Of a stretch of 64,000 bases of DNA, positions 1-8,067 are shown piece after piece. The stretch covers positions 66,251-130,250 of the forward strand of contig SUZM01000002.1 in NCBI GenBank assembly GCA_015059965.1, read 5' to 3'. Under the pieces are notes generated by a model. It was not told the origin of the DNA, made no database searches, and saw only the letters and a list, made by a program, of their open reading frames with translations. How positions within the stretch are numbered: position 1 is the stretch's first letter; each line of letters begins with the position of its first letter. Made by a program: the position numbers and the translations under genes. Origin of the DNA: Rikenellaceae bacterium (GTDB lineage: Bacteria > Bacteroidota > Bacteroidia > Bacteroidales > Rikenellaceae).

Positions 1-722
1 ACTTCGGTAAGTTCCGCGTGGAGTGGATGACCAAGAACAACTGGAATCGTGAGGGTAACGACTGTGGTTACAAGCCTCCCTACATGCGCTATTCGGATAT
101 TCTGCTGATGGCTGCCGAGATCGCCAACGACTCGGAGGGTGGTGTGCGCGATGAGAACAAGGCCAAGAGCTATCTGGCTGAGGTGCGCGCTCGTGCTTTC
201 GGTGCCAATGCCGGTGAGGCCCAGGCCCAGGTTTCGGCTCTGGGTGGCGAGCAGGCGATCTTCGATGCCATTGTTCAGGAGCGTGCCTTTGAGTTCGTGG
301 GCGAGATGATCCGCAAGCAGGACCTCATCCGTTGGGGCATGCTCAAGGAGAAGATGGACGAGACGAGCCGCAAGATGATGCAGCTCTCGAAACTCGAGGG
401 TGATTATGCCAACCTGCCGCGCGAGTTCTACTACCGCTACAACAAGCAGGGTGAGATCGAGTTCTGGGGCTTTAATGAGGGTGAGAACGTAACGCCCGAT
501 GCCACCTGGATGCAGACCACCGACAGCAAGGGTAAGCCCACGACCTACATTCCCGACGATTCGGAGGATGAGACCAAGAACCTCTTCTACGACTCGAACT
601 ACAAGGGTAATGTGGCCGAGCACTACTACGATGCCAACCCCGACGAGAAGCAGTACTGGCCGATCTTCCAGAATGTGCTCGATATGTCGCAGGGTAAACT
701 TGTAAACGACTTCGGTTACTAA
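1..722 (+). CDS. SusD/RagB family outer-membrane lipoprotein, C-terminal part
   Basis: The reading frame is open at the left edge (first full codon at 3) and ends at a TAA at 720-722, giving about 239 residues of a protein whose N-terminus lies outside the window. The sequence has the look of the SusD C-terminal half: a YMRYSDILLMAAEIAN segment, an EVRARA segment, an IVQERAFEFVGEMIRKQDLIRWG stretch and a C-terminal tail of aromatic and charged residues. SusD-like proteins bind glycans at the cell surface and sit as a lid on a SusC TonB-dependent barrel, which should lie just upstream. The next gene starts about 40 bases downstream and is probably co-transcribed. The family call is firm; the glycan cannot be told from this fragment. 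Confidence 0.88.
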   Translation, partial: FGKFRVEWMTKNNWNREGNDCGYKPPYMRYSDILLMAAEIANDSEGGVRDENKAKSYLAEVRARAFGANAGEAQAQVSALGGEQAIFDAIVQERAFEFVGEMIRKQDLIRWGMLKEKMDETSRKMMQLSKLEGDYANLPREFYYRYNKQGEIEFWGFNEGENVTPDATWMQTTDSKGKPTTYIPDDSEDETKNLFYDSNYKGNVAEHYYDANPDEKQYWPIFQNVLDMSQGKLVNDFGY

Positions 723-762
723 CCGATAAGCTGATTCCTAACCATAAAAACAGGAAATGAAT

Positions 763-3700
763 ATGAAAAAGATATTGAAATCGTTGTTATTCGCGGCTGT
801 GGTTGCGCTGGGTGTCGGCTTTGTGTCGTGCTCGGACGATCGCGACGACCTGAACACGGTCTTGGTTTTGGACCGTGCGCTGACGCCGCAGAATTTCTCG
901 GCAACCGTATTGGATACGGGTTGTGATGCCAGATTTTCGTGGGACGTGCGCAAGGATGTAGCCGCTTACGTCCTCTCGATCTACAACAATGAGCTCTGCG
1001 AGGGCGAGGCTCTCTGGACGGGCGAGGTGACCGGTGATCAGGTCCCCTACACCCTTAAAGGCGTTCTGGAGGCCGAACAGACCTACTACGCTGCGCTCTA
1101 TGCCGTGAGCGCTGACGAGCGCGTGAAGAGCTCGAATCGTGTCATCTCGGAGGCCATTGAGACCTACGCCATCATGACCTCACTCGATCCCAGGGTCGAG
1201 GAGCGTGCCTCGTCGAGCATCACCCTGGCCTGGACGGCTGACGACTTCCTGACCCACATCAAGGTGGTTCCCACGGGTGCCACCGAGGGTACGGAGTATG
1301 AGGTGACTGATGCCGACCTGCAGGCTGCCAAGGCCACCGTGGAGGGGCTGACCCCTTCGACGGGCTATACGCTGACCCTCTACTACAACAGTGCCGCTCG
1401 CGGTACGGTGGAGGCTTGGACGCGTCCCGATGAGACGGGTGCCACGCGCGTTACGAATTCGGCCGAGCTGCAGCAGGCTCTGGTGGACGGTGCCACGAAG
1501 ATTGCCGTGGCCTACAGCGAGGAGCCCTATACGTTGGAGTTTGCCGCCGGCGTGACGAACCCGCTGCCGACCTGGAATCAGGCCCTGACGATCTATGGTG
1601 AGAGCACCCCCGAGGGACTCCAGCCTACGATCATCGGCTTTACGATGGGTATGAACCCCGGTGCTGCGGAGTATGCAGTTACGATCTCCGACCTGAAGCT
1701 CAACGGTAATGGCGCCGGCTATGTGGTCAATGTACCCTCGAATGCCGTGACCCATATCTCGTCGCTGGTGATCAAGAATTGTGAGATCTTCAACTATGCG
1801 AAGAACATCGCTACCTGCTCGGATGGCGGTGCTGAGCTCCACGTTTCGGGTGAGATCCTCTTCGACGGACTTACGGCCTATAACATCAATCCCGAGGGTA
1901 CGGGCGGTGGCGATACGATCGACTTCCGCGTGGGTACCTACAACAACCTTACGCTGCGTAACTCGACGATCTACAATGGTGGTCGTACCTTCTTCTACCT
2001 CGACAAGAATATCTCGGATTTCACGGGTAATATCGTAATCGAGAACAACACCTTGTCGAATGTGAACAAGAAGACCAACCGCCAGGGTATGTTCTGCGTG
2101 CGTCTGGTCGATGTTCTCAAGGGTGCCTTTGAGGTGAAGAATAATCTGATCCTCAATATCCTGGGTGAGGGTCAGGATCTGACGAAGTTCCACCTGGTGG
2201 GTAACTACGACGGTTGCGTTACGCCGACTTTTGCGAACAACTACTACTACAACTTCTCGAATAACGACGATAACTCCTTCTTTACCTCGCCCAATGCTGC
2301 TCCCGAGATGTCGGAGGCCGTAGCACTCGGTGGCGGTGGCAAGGTCCTCAAGGACGATCCCTGCCAGAAGTCGCTCAAGGGTCAGTTCTGGATTGAGAAT
2401 GGAGATGTAATCGCCAACTCGGTGGGTGATCCCCGCTGGTGGACGGCCGTAGCCCCGGTGGTTCCCGAGCAAACGGAGCTCAACCCCCTGACGGCAGCCT
2501 ATGTGTGGAGCTTTGCCAACAGCGACCTCTTCGAGGAGACCTCCATTACCCGCACGCGTATCATCTCGAACCTGCAGTTCATTGTCGACAGCGAGGAGAA
2601 TCCGATGAGTATCTCGAAGGAGGGCCAGCTCTTGTTTGCCAAGGCTTCTAAGGTACTCGCTACGGGTGTGCCCGAGGATCAGGCTGTGGCCTTTATGACG
2701 GCTATCCCCGGTACGCTGATCGTGGATGTGGCTGAGGGTGCCTACAACTCGCACCTGGAGGCCATCGTGGGCGACCAGCGCCGCACGATGACTGCCGATG
2801 GCAGCGTACACATGACCTCGTTCGAGGGCATCACCGAGCCCACGGTGGTCTATATCGTGGCTTGCGGTGACGATGCGGTAATCAACTCGATCGAGTGGTC
2901 GGAGGATATCCTGATCGAGGGTCCCTTCACGCTCGATACTCCCGAGCCGAAGGCTTCGGCTGCCGATCTGATGACCAAGGGTGGTCTCGATCAGGTGATC
3001 TCGTGGAAGGCTATCGAGAATGCAGCCTCCTATGAGGTGGTATTCAACGGTAAGACCTCGGAGGTTACCGAGCCCGAGTTCGTGATCACGGCCTCGACCA
3101 TCGCCGGTCTGGAGGAGGGTGACTACACGGTGGATGTGAAGGCGCTGCCCGCTCCTACGTCGCTCAACTTCCTCGCTTCGGGCGTGGGTTCGGTATCGTT
3201 CCATGTGACGAAGACCCCCGAGAACATCGACTACTACACCTGGGATTTCACCGATGAAACGATCTACGCCTCGGCAACCCTCTCGGCCAATACCGATTAC
3301 CTGTCGGCTCCCGGTAGCCGCGCCCTGACCATCATGGCCGCTTCGGGCAAGGAGGTAACCATTGAGGGTGGTAACCGCATCAAGATGGGTGGTAAGTCAA
3401 CCCTCTCGGAGGGCATCCCCACCGAGCGCGCCTTCAAGTTCGTAGCCCAGAACAAGGGTACGCTGAAGGTTACCCACTGCTCGGCCAGCTCGTCGGGTAC
3501 GGGCCGCAATACGATTGTCCTGGTGGACGGCGTAGAGGTAGGCCGCTCGGAGGCTCTGCTGACCTCGGGTGAGGGTAAGGCCAACCCCGTAACCTTCCTC
3601 TTGGATGATGTGAAGGCCGGTCAGACCATCTATATCTACTGCGATGCTTCGATCAACTACTACGGCATCGCCTGGGAGGAGGAGAAGCCTCAGTCCGTAG

Positions 3701-4149
3701 CCAAGGAGGAGCACACGATGACCCTGACCAATGAGGCTGTAAAGGCTGTTTGTGCCGATATCCCGACCGGAAAAGATGCTACCATCGCCTTGGCAGGATT
3801 CAATACCTGGCAGATGGATGGCGTAAGCTTCAACTCGCGCTTCGCTTGCGGTAAGTCGAGCGGTCTCCCCGTCCTCTACTTCTACAAGCAGGCTACCACC
3901 GACAGCTACATCGAAACCTCGGAGCTGGGTGAGATTCAGTCGATCGTGATCACCTTCATCCCCGATGCCTTCAAGGCCGCTTCGAAGCTCTCGATGACTT
4001 GCGACGGCGCTGCGGTTGATTGCGCGGAGGATAAGGATAACCTGAAGCTGACCTATACCTTCCCCGCCGGGAACAGCGGCCAGTTCAAGTTGCAGACCAT
4101 TGGTGACGACCTGAAGATCGAGTCGATGGTGATCAACTACCTGAAGTAG
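763..4149 (+). CDS. Large surface lipoprotein with FN3-like and beta-helix regions (DUF4957/DUF5123-like)
   Basis: 1128 residues. I chose the ATG at 763 because MKKILKSLLF opens a lipoprotein signal with the lipobox Cys at residue 23 (GFVSCSDD); an ATG two codons upstream is also possible. Two fibronectin-III-like stretches (roughly residues 40-220) are followed by a repetitive parallel beta-helix-like region (about 225-510) rich in N-T/N-L turns, resembling the DUF4957/DUF5123 proteins found after SusD genes. The C-terminal half carries repeated beta-sandwich-like modules that begin with a W-S/D-F pattern. It directly follows the SusD gene, so I infer a surface glycan-binding or pectin-type polysaccharide-handling protein of the same locus. 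No catalytic residues could be identified, so a hydrolase or lyase role is not claimed. Confidence 0.75.
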   Translation: MKKILKSLLFAAVVALGVGFVSCSDDRDDLNTVLVLDRALTPQNFSATVLDTGCDARFSWDVRKDVAAYVLSIYNNELCEGEALWTGEVTGDQVPYTLKGVLEAEQTYYAALYAVSADERVKSSNRVISEAIETYAIMTSLDPRVEERASSSITLAWTADDFLTHIKVVPTGATEGTEYEVTDADLQAAKATVEGLTPSTGYTLTLYYNSAARGTVEAWTRPDETGATRVTNSAELQQALVDGATKIAVAYSEEPYTLEFAAGVTNPLPTWNQALTIYGESTPEGLQPTIIGFTMGMNPGAAEYAVTISDLKLNGNGAGYVVNVPSNAVTHISSLVIKNCEIFNYAKNIATCSDGGAELHVSGEILFDGLTAYNINPEGTGGGDTIDFRVGTYNNLTLRNSTIYNGGRTFFYLDKNISDFTGNIVIENNTLSNVNKKTNRQGMFCVRLVDVLKGAFEVKNNLILNILGEGQDLTKFHLVGNYDGCVTPTFANNYYYNFSNNDDNSFFTSPNAAPEMSEAVALGGGGKVLKDDPCQKSLKGQFWIENGDVIANSVGDPRWWTAVAPVVPEQTELNPLTAAYVWSFANSDLFEETSITRTRIISNLQFIVDSEENPMSISKEGQLLFAKASKVLATGVPEDQAVAFMTAIPGTLIVDVAEGAYNSHLEAIVGDQRRTMTADGSVHMTSFEGITEPTVVYIVACGDDAVINSIEWSEDILIEGPFTLDTPEPKASAADLMTKGGLDQVISWKAIENAASYEVVFNGKTSEVTEPEFVITASTIAGLEEGDYTVDVKALPAPTSLNFLASGVGSVSFHVTKTPENIDYYTWDFTDETIYASATLSANTDYLSAPGSRALTIMAASGKEVTIEGGNRIKMGGKSTLSEGIPTERAFKFVAQNKGTLKVTHCSASSSGTGRNTIVLVDGVEVGRSEALLTSGEGKANPVTFLLDDVKAGQTIYIYCDASINYYGIAWEEEKPQSVAKEEHTMTLTNEAVKAVCADIPTGKDATIALAGFNTWQMDGVSFNSRFACGKSSGLPVLYFYKQATTDSYIETSELGEIQSIVITFIPDAFKAASKLSMTCDGAAVDCAEDKDNLKLTYTFPAGNSGQFKLQTIGDDLKIESMVINYLK

Positions 4150-4151
4150 TC

Positions 4152-4271
4152 CCGATTTTAAAGGGCATATTTTGCACCTCAATCAATTCCCCGGAAGGGT
4201 AGTACGGCAAGTACAACCCTTCCGGGGAATTTTCATGTCGGCACAAAATCTGCACCTCTAAAATCAAAAAT
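4152..4271. repeat. Intergenic hairpin repeat, full unit 1 (GTAC-core family)
   Basis: It begins two bases after the stop codon of the upstream lipoprotein gene with a worn left end (CGATTTTAAAGGGCAT) and ends with the right terminal motif TAAAATCAAAAAT at 4259-4271. Its core is a hairpin at 4186-4230: arm ATTCCCCGGAAGGGT, an A, GTAC, a 5-base loop, GTAC, an A, and the complementary arm. The stem has about 19 pairs with one A-A mismatch. There is no open frame of note. It belongs to the family described in the findings. Confidence 0.85.
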
Positions 4272-4505
4272 TTGTGTCGGAAAAGGTTGCGGGTTAAAGA
4301 ATCTTTTGTGGCTGCCGCCCCAGTCCGAATGGGCCTGTTCCTCTAAAGTCGAAAAAGTCGCGTGTTGGAAGGCCAAAAGTTGCGTAACGCTACCCCGTTC
4401 GGGTTTCTTATCGCGATGCACGGAATTTCCAGCACCTAAGGATTGGGGAGCAATCTTTTGACCGAACAATATTACGGTAGTATGCGAAAATAACTAAAAA
4501 CAAGA
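4272..4505. other. Intergenic stretch with a decayed repeat module
   Basis: I see no gene here. Positions 4367-4425 hold a diverged copy of the CGTTACG-hairpin module seen more cleanly at 15906-15989 and 29860-29953 (shared words include the GTTCGGGTTTCTTATCGCGATG part). The rest is unassigned and may be worn repeat sequence. Confidence 0.45.
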
Positions 4506-4536
4506 TTGGAACTCTGAATATTTTTTTCTAATTTTG
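4506..4536 (+). promoter_or_regulatory. Bacteroidetes-type promoter for the structured RNA
   Basis: A TTGG at 4506-4509 and TAATTTTG at 4529-4536 are separated by 19 bases, a full match to the -33/-7 pattern of the Bacteroidetes primary sigma factor. Transcription would begin near 4543, more than 350 bases ahead of the next start codon. Confidence 0.7.
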
Positions 4537-4542
4537 TCACAC

Positions 4543-4740
4543 ATATTAACACGGAGAGTGTAAGTTTATTCCCGAATCGTGAACGTAGGAAATTCATTTG
4601 TAACGAGGATAGACCGACATACTCTCACGCTGTATCCGCTGTCGGATAGGCGTGGGGGCTGTTGCTATTTACGTTACAAGGTAATCCTACGACCTACGGT
4701 TCTAAAATAGATTTTCAGCACCACGCTTTCTTTTTTTTGT
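4543..4740 (+). ncRNA. Structured small RNA or long leader (6S / Bacteroidales-1-like candidate)
   Basis: Three nested pairings can be read: GAACGTAGG (4581-4589) with CCTACGGTTC (4693-4702, one bulge); TTGTAAC (4598-4604) with GTTACAA (4673-4679); and an apical hairpin CTCACGC/GCGTGGG plus TATCCG/CGGATA (4624-4656, loop CTGT). The whole is a rod with internal loops, preceded by its own promoter and followed by a T-rich run at about 4727-4738. A rod of about 190 nt with its own promoter resembles 6S RNA or the Bacteroidales-1 class, which I name only as candidates from memory. GAGAGT at 4554-4559 can alternatively pair with 4621-4626, so a switching leader is the other reading. Confidence 0.5.
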
Positions 4741-4901
4741 TTAACCGATCGAGGTGCGGGTCGCAAAACAGAGCTTATTATGTGAATTTTTTTTTTGTTG
4801 GCGGTTGCCTTGCTATAGGGAGTCTTCTGTGTGCTATAGCTAAATTTAAAGTAATATTGTCTAAATTAACAACTATACTAAAAACACTAAATCATTAAAC
4901 C
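4741..4901 (+). other. AT-rich leader before the secreted-protein gene
   Basis: No gene is seen. A weak -7 candidate TAATATTG lies at 4852-4859, about 40 bases before the next start codon, but no good upstream box accompanies it, so whether the next gene has its own promoter or reads through from 4506 is open. Confidence 0.35.
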
Positions 4902-5723
4902 ATGAAAAAATTATTTTTACTTTTAGCGGCAGCAAGTTTTGCCAATCTTGTTTCGGCTCAATATAAAGTCGGCGATGTATACGAAAAGGATGGTGTTAAG
5001 GCCGTTATCTTTTATGTGGATAATGCAGGAGAGCAGGGTTTGGCCATTACTGTAGACGAGAGCCAGGAACCCGATATGCTATATAAGATGCATGAGGATT
5101 TAAAAAAGATGAGTAAAAGTGAAAAAAAGGAGTTTAAGGCAAACCACAAGGAGACTGAAAACTCAGTGAAAGCACATTATGATAAATTAGTCTACAAGAC
5201 AAGTAGTCGTGGCGCAGAAAATATGAAGGTGATTAAAGAATATTGCACAAAAAACGATATTGATATGAACAAATATTTTCCCGCCTTGGTTTGGGCTGAA
5301 TCGTTAGGTGAAGGTTGGTTCGTCCCAGGATCGTATGAGGCTGAATTGTATGCCAAATATATCGCTTTTGGCGTTGGCAAGAGCAGTTATAAAGGGACAA
5401 ATATGAAAGATATCAAAAATAGATATCAAGAACTTAATACCCAACTCAAGTCAAATGCCGGATTCGAAAATTTAAATTTGCCCAAGAGTATTAAAACGTC
5501 TTCAATCGGGCACAATTCGATATCTACTATTGGTTCGTCTTGGTGTATATATAAGAGTCTTGAATTAAGAGAAGAACAATCCGATATTGCAGGCTTCTCT
5601 TTCCGTTCAGATTGCTACTACGATATTGAAGCGTACAGACCTATGATGGGTATGGGTACATGGGTTTCATATGGAAAAATTGCTGTTCGTGTTGTAGATT
5701 GTTCTAAACCCAAAGGTAACTGA
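4902..5723 (+). CDS. AT-rich secreted protein of unknown role, DUF1566/FISUMP-like C-terminus
   Basis: 273 residues with a clean Sec signal peptide ending near VSAQ (residue 20) and no lipobox Cys, so the product is probably periplasmic or surface-released. After an N-terminal YKVGDVYEKDGVKAVIF segment comes a Lys/Glu-rich, likely helical stretch (about 55-115). The second half has ALVWAESLGEGWFVPGSYEAEL and a final part with SSWCIYKSL and GKIAVRVVDC, which follows the order of conserved blocks in DUF1566/FISUMP proteins (W-x-L/V-P, then W-S-S, then V-R). This is a pattern-based inference. Base composition is clearly more AT-rich than in neighbouring genes, which suggests acquisition or relaxed codon use. 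The role is unknown. Confidence 0.7.
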   Translation: MKKLFLLLAAASFANLVSAQYKVGDVYEKDGVKAVIFYVDNAGEQGLAITVDESQEPDMLYKMHEDLKKMSKSEKKEFKANHKETENSVKAHYDKLVYKTSSRGAENMKVIKEYCTKNDIDMNKYFPALVWAESLGEGWFVPGSYEAELYAKYIAFGVGKSSYKGTNMKDIKNRYQELNTQLKSNAGFENLNLPKSIKTSSIGHNSISTIGSSWCIYKSLELREEQSDIAGFSFRSDCYYDIEAYRPMMGMGTWVSYGKIAVRVVDCSKPKGN

Positions 5724-5753
5724 TTATCTTCAAAGCCCCCCTATTTCGGGATA

Positions 5754-5771
5754 TTGTCACTTTAGTGACAA
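5754..5771. other. Short perfect hairpin downstream of the secreted-protein gene
   Basis: TTGTCAC, loop TTTA, GTGACAA form a 7-pair hairpin followed by AAAG. It lacks a T-run on the plus strand and sits 60 bases before the stronger terminator at 5829-5877. It could be an mRNA end-processing or protein-binding site. Confidence 0.35.
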
Positions 5772-5828
5772 AAGAGTCTTGAGGATCGGGTGGATATAGG
5801 CTTGCGCCATTCTCTATTGCAATTATAC

Positions 5829-5877
5829 AACGAAAGAGGAGTGTCCCATACAGACACTCCTCTTTGCCTTTTCGTTG
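5829..5877. terminator. Bidirectional intrinsic terminator
   Basis: GAGGAGTGTC (5836-5845) pairs with GACACTCCTC (5853-5862), and the stem is extended by outer CAACGAAA / TTTTCGTTG arms. It lies between the convergent secreted-protein gene and rpmA and can serve both strands. Confidence 0.85.
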
Positions 5878-5886
5878 TTCGGGTCG

Positions 5887-6147
5887 TTACTCGGCCAGCG
5901 GCGTTACGCTGACGAACGACTTGCCCTCGCGCTTCTTGCAGAACGATACCGTACCGTCTACCAGTGCGAAGAGGGTGTGATCCTTACCCATACCCACGTT
6001 CTCGCCGGGGTTGTGGACAGTACCTCTCTGACGAACGATGATGTTGCCAGCCTTAGCGAACTGACCACCGAAAAGTTTTACGCCGAGTCGCTTGCTCTCC
6101 GACTCACGGCCGTTCTTCGACGAACCTACACCTTTTTTGTGTGCCAT
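5887..6147 (-). CDS. rpmA: 50S ribosomal protein bL27
   Basis: 86 residues beginning [16 protein letters not shown], the standard bL27 N-terminus whose flexible tail reaches toward the peptidyl-transferase centre. The usual [11 protein letters not shown] and VRQRGT blocks are present and the length is normal. No N-terminal extension of the Firmicutes type is present. It follows rplU by 19 bases on the same strand, the common rplU-rpmA pair, and shares the rplU promoter. Transcription ends at the hairpin at 5829-5877. Confidence 0.98.
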   Translation of the reverse strand: MAHKKGVGSSKNGRESESKRLGVKLFGGQFAKAGNIIVRQRGTVHNPGENVGMGKDHTLFALVDGTVSFCKKREGKSFVSVTPLAE

Positions 6148-6166
6148 GTTTCTCTAATTTTTAAGG

Positions 6167-6478
6167 TTACGCAACAATTTCTTCTACCAGAATCTGGGTC
6201 AGATACTGACGGTGACCGTTGCACTTCTGATAACCAGTTCTACGCTTCTTCTTGAAGACCAGGACCTTGTCGTCCTTCAGGTGCTTCAGGATCTTGCACT
6301 TTACCGAGGCGCCTTCTACCACAGGTGCGCCCACCTTAACCTGACCGTCGTTGTCTGCGAGCAGGATTTTGTCGAAGCTCACCGACGAGTCTACCTCGCC
6401 CTGAAGACGGTGAACATAGAGCTTCCGACCTTTTTCAGCCTTAAACTGCTGACCTGCAATCTCTACTATTACGTACAT
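6167..6478 (-). CDS. rplU: 50S ribosomal protein bL21
   Basis: 103 residues starting [17 protein letters not shown] with the family's [21 protein letters not shown] block and a basic C-terminal [17 protein letters not shown] stretch used in 23S rRNA binding. Length is normal. It is the first gene of the rplU-rpmA pair. A well-formed promoter lies 40-70 bases upstream on the minus strand. Confidence 0.98.
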   Translation of the reverse strand: MYVIVEIAGQQFKAEKGRKLYVHRLQGEVDSSVSFDKILLADNDGQVKVGAPVVEGASVKCKILKHLKDDKVLVFKKKRRTGYQKCNGHRQYLTQILVEEIVA

Positions 6479-6518
6479 TTAACTTAAAATGATATGTATT
6501 TGAACATATTTCGGAGGG

Positions 6519-6548
6519 CAAAGATAGTGAAATTTTTTCTACCCGCAA
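6519..6548 (-). promoter_or_regulatory. Promoter of rplU-rpmA
   Basis: On the minus strand the -7 box is TATCTTTG (plus-strand 6519-6526) and the -33 box is TTG (6546-6548) with a 19-base spacer. Both match the Bacteroidetes consensus. Confidence 0.75.
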
Positions 6549-6642
6549 CACTTCCGATCAAATTTTCCTCATTTTTTTTCGCCCAGTCGCCGCTTTTGGC
6601 ATATTTTTCGGTGAGTGCCGGCTCGTAACACTCCGGCTTTTG

Positions 6643-7020
6643 ATGTTGGATCGTATTCTGATATTTGCCCCTTTGCGCCCCCTTGGAGGCGAGTCGCTCT
6701 TGGCCCTAAGGGGGCTGGGTGCCGAAGTGCTTGCCGTCGAGCGGTGGGAGGCGCTCGAAGAGGAGCTCCGCCTGCACGGGGCCGTTTTGGTCCTTATCCT
6801 CTCGCCGCTGCGTGGCCGGCCGCTTGCCGAGCGTGTTGCTGCCCTACGGGCTCTGGTGCCCCGGCTGCAGATCTTTCACCTTTGGTGGGACTACTCGGAG
6901 CAGGGGGCTGTGGAGCGCCTGCTTGCGGGGGTGAACCAGATCTATACGCTCCCCTGCGCGGTGGAGCGCTTGCGCCTGCGTGTGGCACGGGTACTCCAGG
7001 AGCGCCGCGGCAGGGCTTGA
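6643..7020 (+). CDS. Degenerate (pseudo-) receiver-domain protein
   Basis: 125 residues. I prefer the ATG at 6643 over the TTG one codon upstream. The predicted order of strands and helices is that of a CheY-like receiver: RILIFAPL, a helix, EVLAVERW, a helix, then VLVLILSP, then RLQIFHLWW, then NQIYTLP and a final helix VERLRLRVARVL. The phospho-acceptor Asp is absent (the third strand reads VLVLILSP), the acidic pair after strand 1 is missing, and the Lys of the usual K-P pair is replaced, leaving only the Pro (residue 104). If folded, it would be a phosphorylation-independent stand-alone receiver. It lies between rplU (divergent) and cysQ. No output domain is present and the role is unknown. 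It could also be a decayed regulator fragment. Confidence 0.6.
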   Translation: MLDRILIFAPLRPLGGESLLALRGLGAEVLAVERWEALEEELRLHGAVLVLILSPLRGRPLAERVAALRALVPRLQIFHLWWDYSEQGAVERLLAGVNQIYTLPCAVERLRLRVARVLQERRGRA

Positions 7021-7096
7021 GCTCTCGAATCGAGCGGCTTCTTCTCCCCGATTTTCGCCCTTTGGACGATCGAATGCGAAAAAATGGATGAAAAAT

Positions 7097-7127
7097 TTTC
7101 TTTTCTTCCAAATAATTTCTATCTTTA
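7097..7127 (+). promoter_or_regulatory. Probable promoter of cysQ
   Basis: TATCTTTA at 7120-7127 matches TAnnTTTG in seven of eight positions and lies about 40 bases before the cysQ start. The -33 region (TTTC at 7097-7100, 19-base spacing) is weak. Confidence 0.45.
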
Positions 7128-7169
7128 TATCGTTATTGAATTGCAAACCGTAAACAAAACGATAGAATC

Positions 7170-8012
7170 ATGCTGAATAACGAGGTGCGAGAGTATCTGT
7201 TGGCCGGAGTATTCAATGCGGCGGTGAAGGCCGGAGCCGCCATTATGGAGATCTATGCCCGTCGCGATGAGTACGGGGTCTCCTACAAGAGTGACCATAC
7301 CCCCATCACGGAGGCCGATTGTGCGGCCCATAAGGTGATCCGCGAGTCGTTGGGCCCTACGCGAATCCCGATCTTGAGCGAGGAGGGGCGTGAGTTGGGC
7401 TATGAGGAGCGCCGCAATTGGGAGATGTTCTGGCTCGTCGATCCGCTGGATGGTACCATCGAATTCCTGAAGGGCAATAACGAGTTCACGGTCAATATCG
7501 CCCTTATGGAGAACAATCGCGCCATTGCCTCGGTGGTCTACGTCCCCTATTTGGAGAAGATGTACCTGGCCGAGCGCGGTCGTGCGGCCTGGGTCAAGCG
7601 CAACGTAAAGCCTACGCATGATGCGGCCTACACCTTCGACGAGATCGAATCCGACATGCAGACCCTCCCCCTCGATGGCGCATCGGCCCGTCCGCTGCGT
7701 GTGGCGGTGTCGCGTTCGCATCAAACCCCCGAAACGGCCGACCACATCGAAGCCCTGCGTTGCAACCACCCCGACCTGGAGGTTGTGGAGCAGGGAAGCT
7801 CCTATAAATTCTGCCTGCTGGCTGAGGGGACGGTGGACTACTACCCCCGCACGACCCACACCTACGAGTGGGATACGGCGGCCGGCGAGCTGATCCTCGC
7901 GGAGGCTGGCGGCGAGACCCGCTCCCTGCCCGGAGGCGATGTCCTGCAATACAATAAGGAGAACCTGCAAAATCCCTGGTTCGAGTGCCGCGCAAGGGGG
8001 ATTAGGAATTAG
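7170..8012 (+). CDS. cysQ: 3'(2'),5'-bisphosphate nucleotidase CysQ
   Basis: 280 residues of the inositol-monophosphatase superfamily. The metal-binding and catalytic motifs are visible: TPITEAD near residue 50, LSEEG near 71, WLVDPLDGTIEF near 90-102 and YEWDTAAGELILAEAGG near 231-247. CysQ removes the 3'-phosphate of PAP (to AMP), preventing inhibition of sulfotransferases and other PAP-sensitive enzymes, and acts in the cytoplasm. Here it stands alone rather than beside sulfate-assimilation genes, so a general housekeeping role in PAP turnover is likely. An inositol monophosphatase activity cannot be fully excluded, but the motif context fits CysQ better. A strong terminator follows. Confidence 0.93.
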   Translation: MLNNEVREYLLAGVFNAAVKAGAAIMEIYARRDEYGVSYKSDHTPITEADCAAHKVIRESLGPTRIPILSEEGRELGYEERRNWEMFWLVDPLDGTIEFLKGNNEFTVNIALMENNRAIASVVYVPYLEKMYLAERGRAAWVKRNVKPTHDAAYTFDEIESDMQTLPLDGASARPLRVAVSRSHQTPETADHIEALRCNHPDLEVVEQGSSYKFCLLAEGTVDYYPRTTHTYEWDTAAGELILAEAGGETRSLPGGDVLQYNKENLQNPWFECRARGIRN

Positions 8013-8035
8013 GACCTTCTCCTAAAGTAGGATAG

Positions 8036-8066
8036 AAAAATGGCGAACCTTAAGTTCGCCATTTTT
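8036..8066. terminator. Bidirectional intrinsic terminator after cysQ
   Basis: AAAAATGGCGAAC, loop CTTAA, GTTCGCCATTTTT: a perfect 13-pair stem with A and T tracts on each side. It serves cysQ on the plus strand and the small membrane-protein gene on the minus strand. Confidence 0.93.
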
Positions 8067-8067
8067 A

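Noticed and set aside
1180..3204. Long antisense open frame (674 codons) opposite the large lipoprotein gene
   Set aside because: It is a by-product of GC-rich codon use on the plus strand. Its translation is rich in His, Arg and Leu with no motif or signal, while the plus-strand frame has clear domains.
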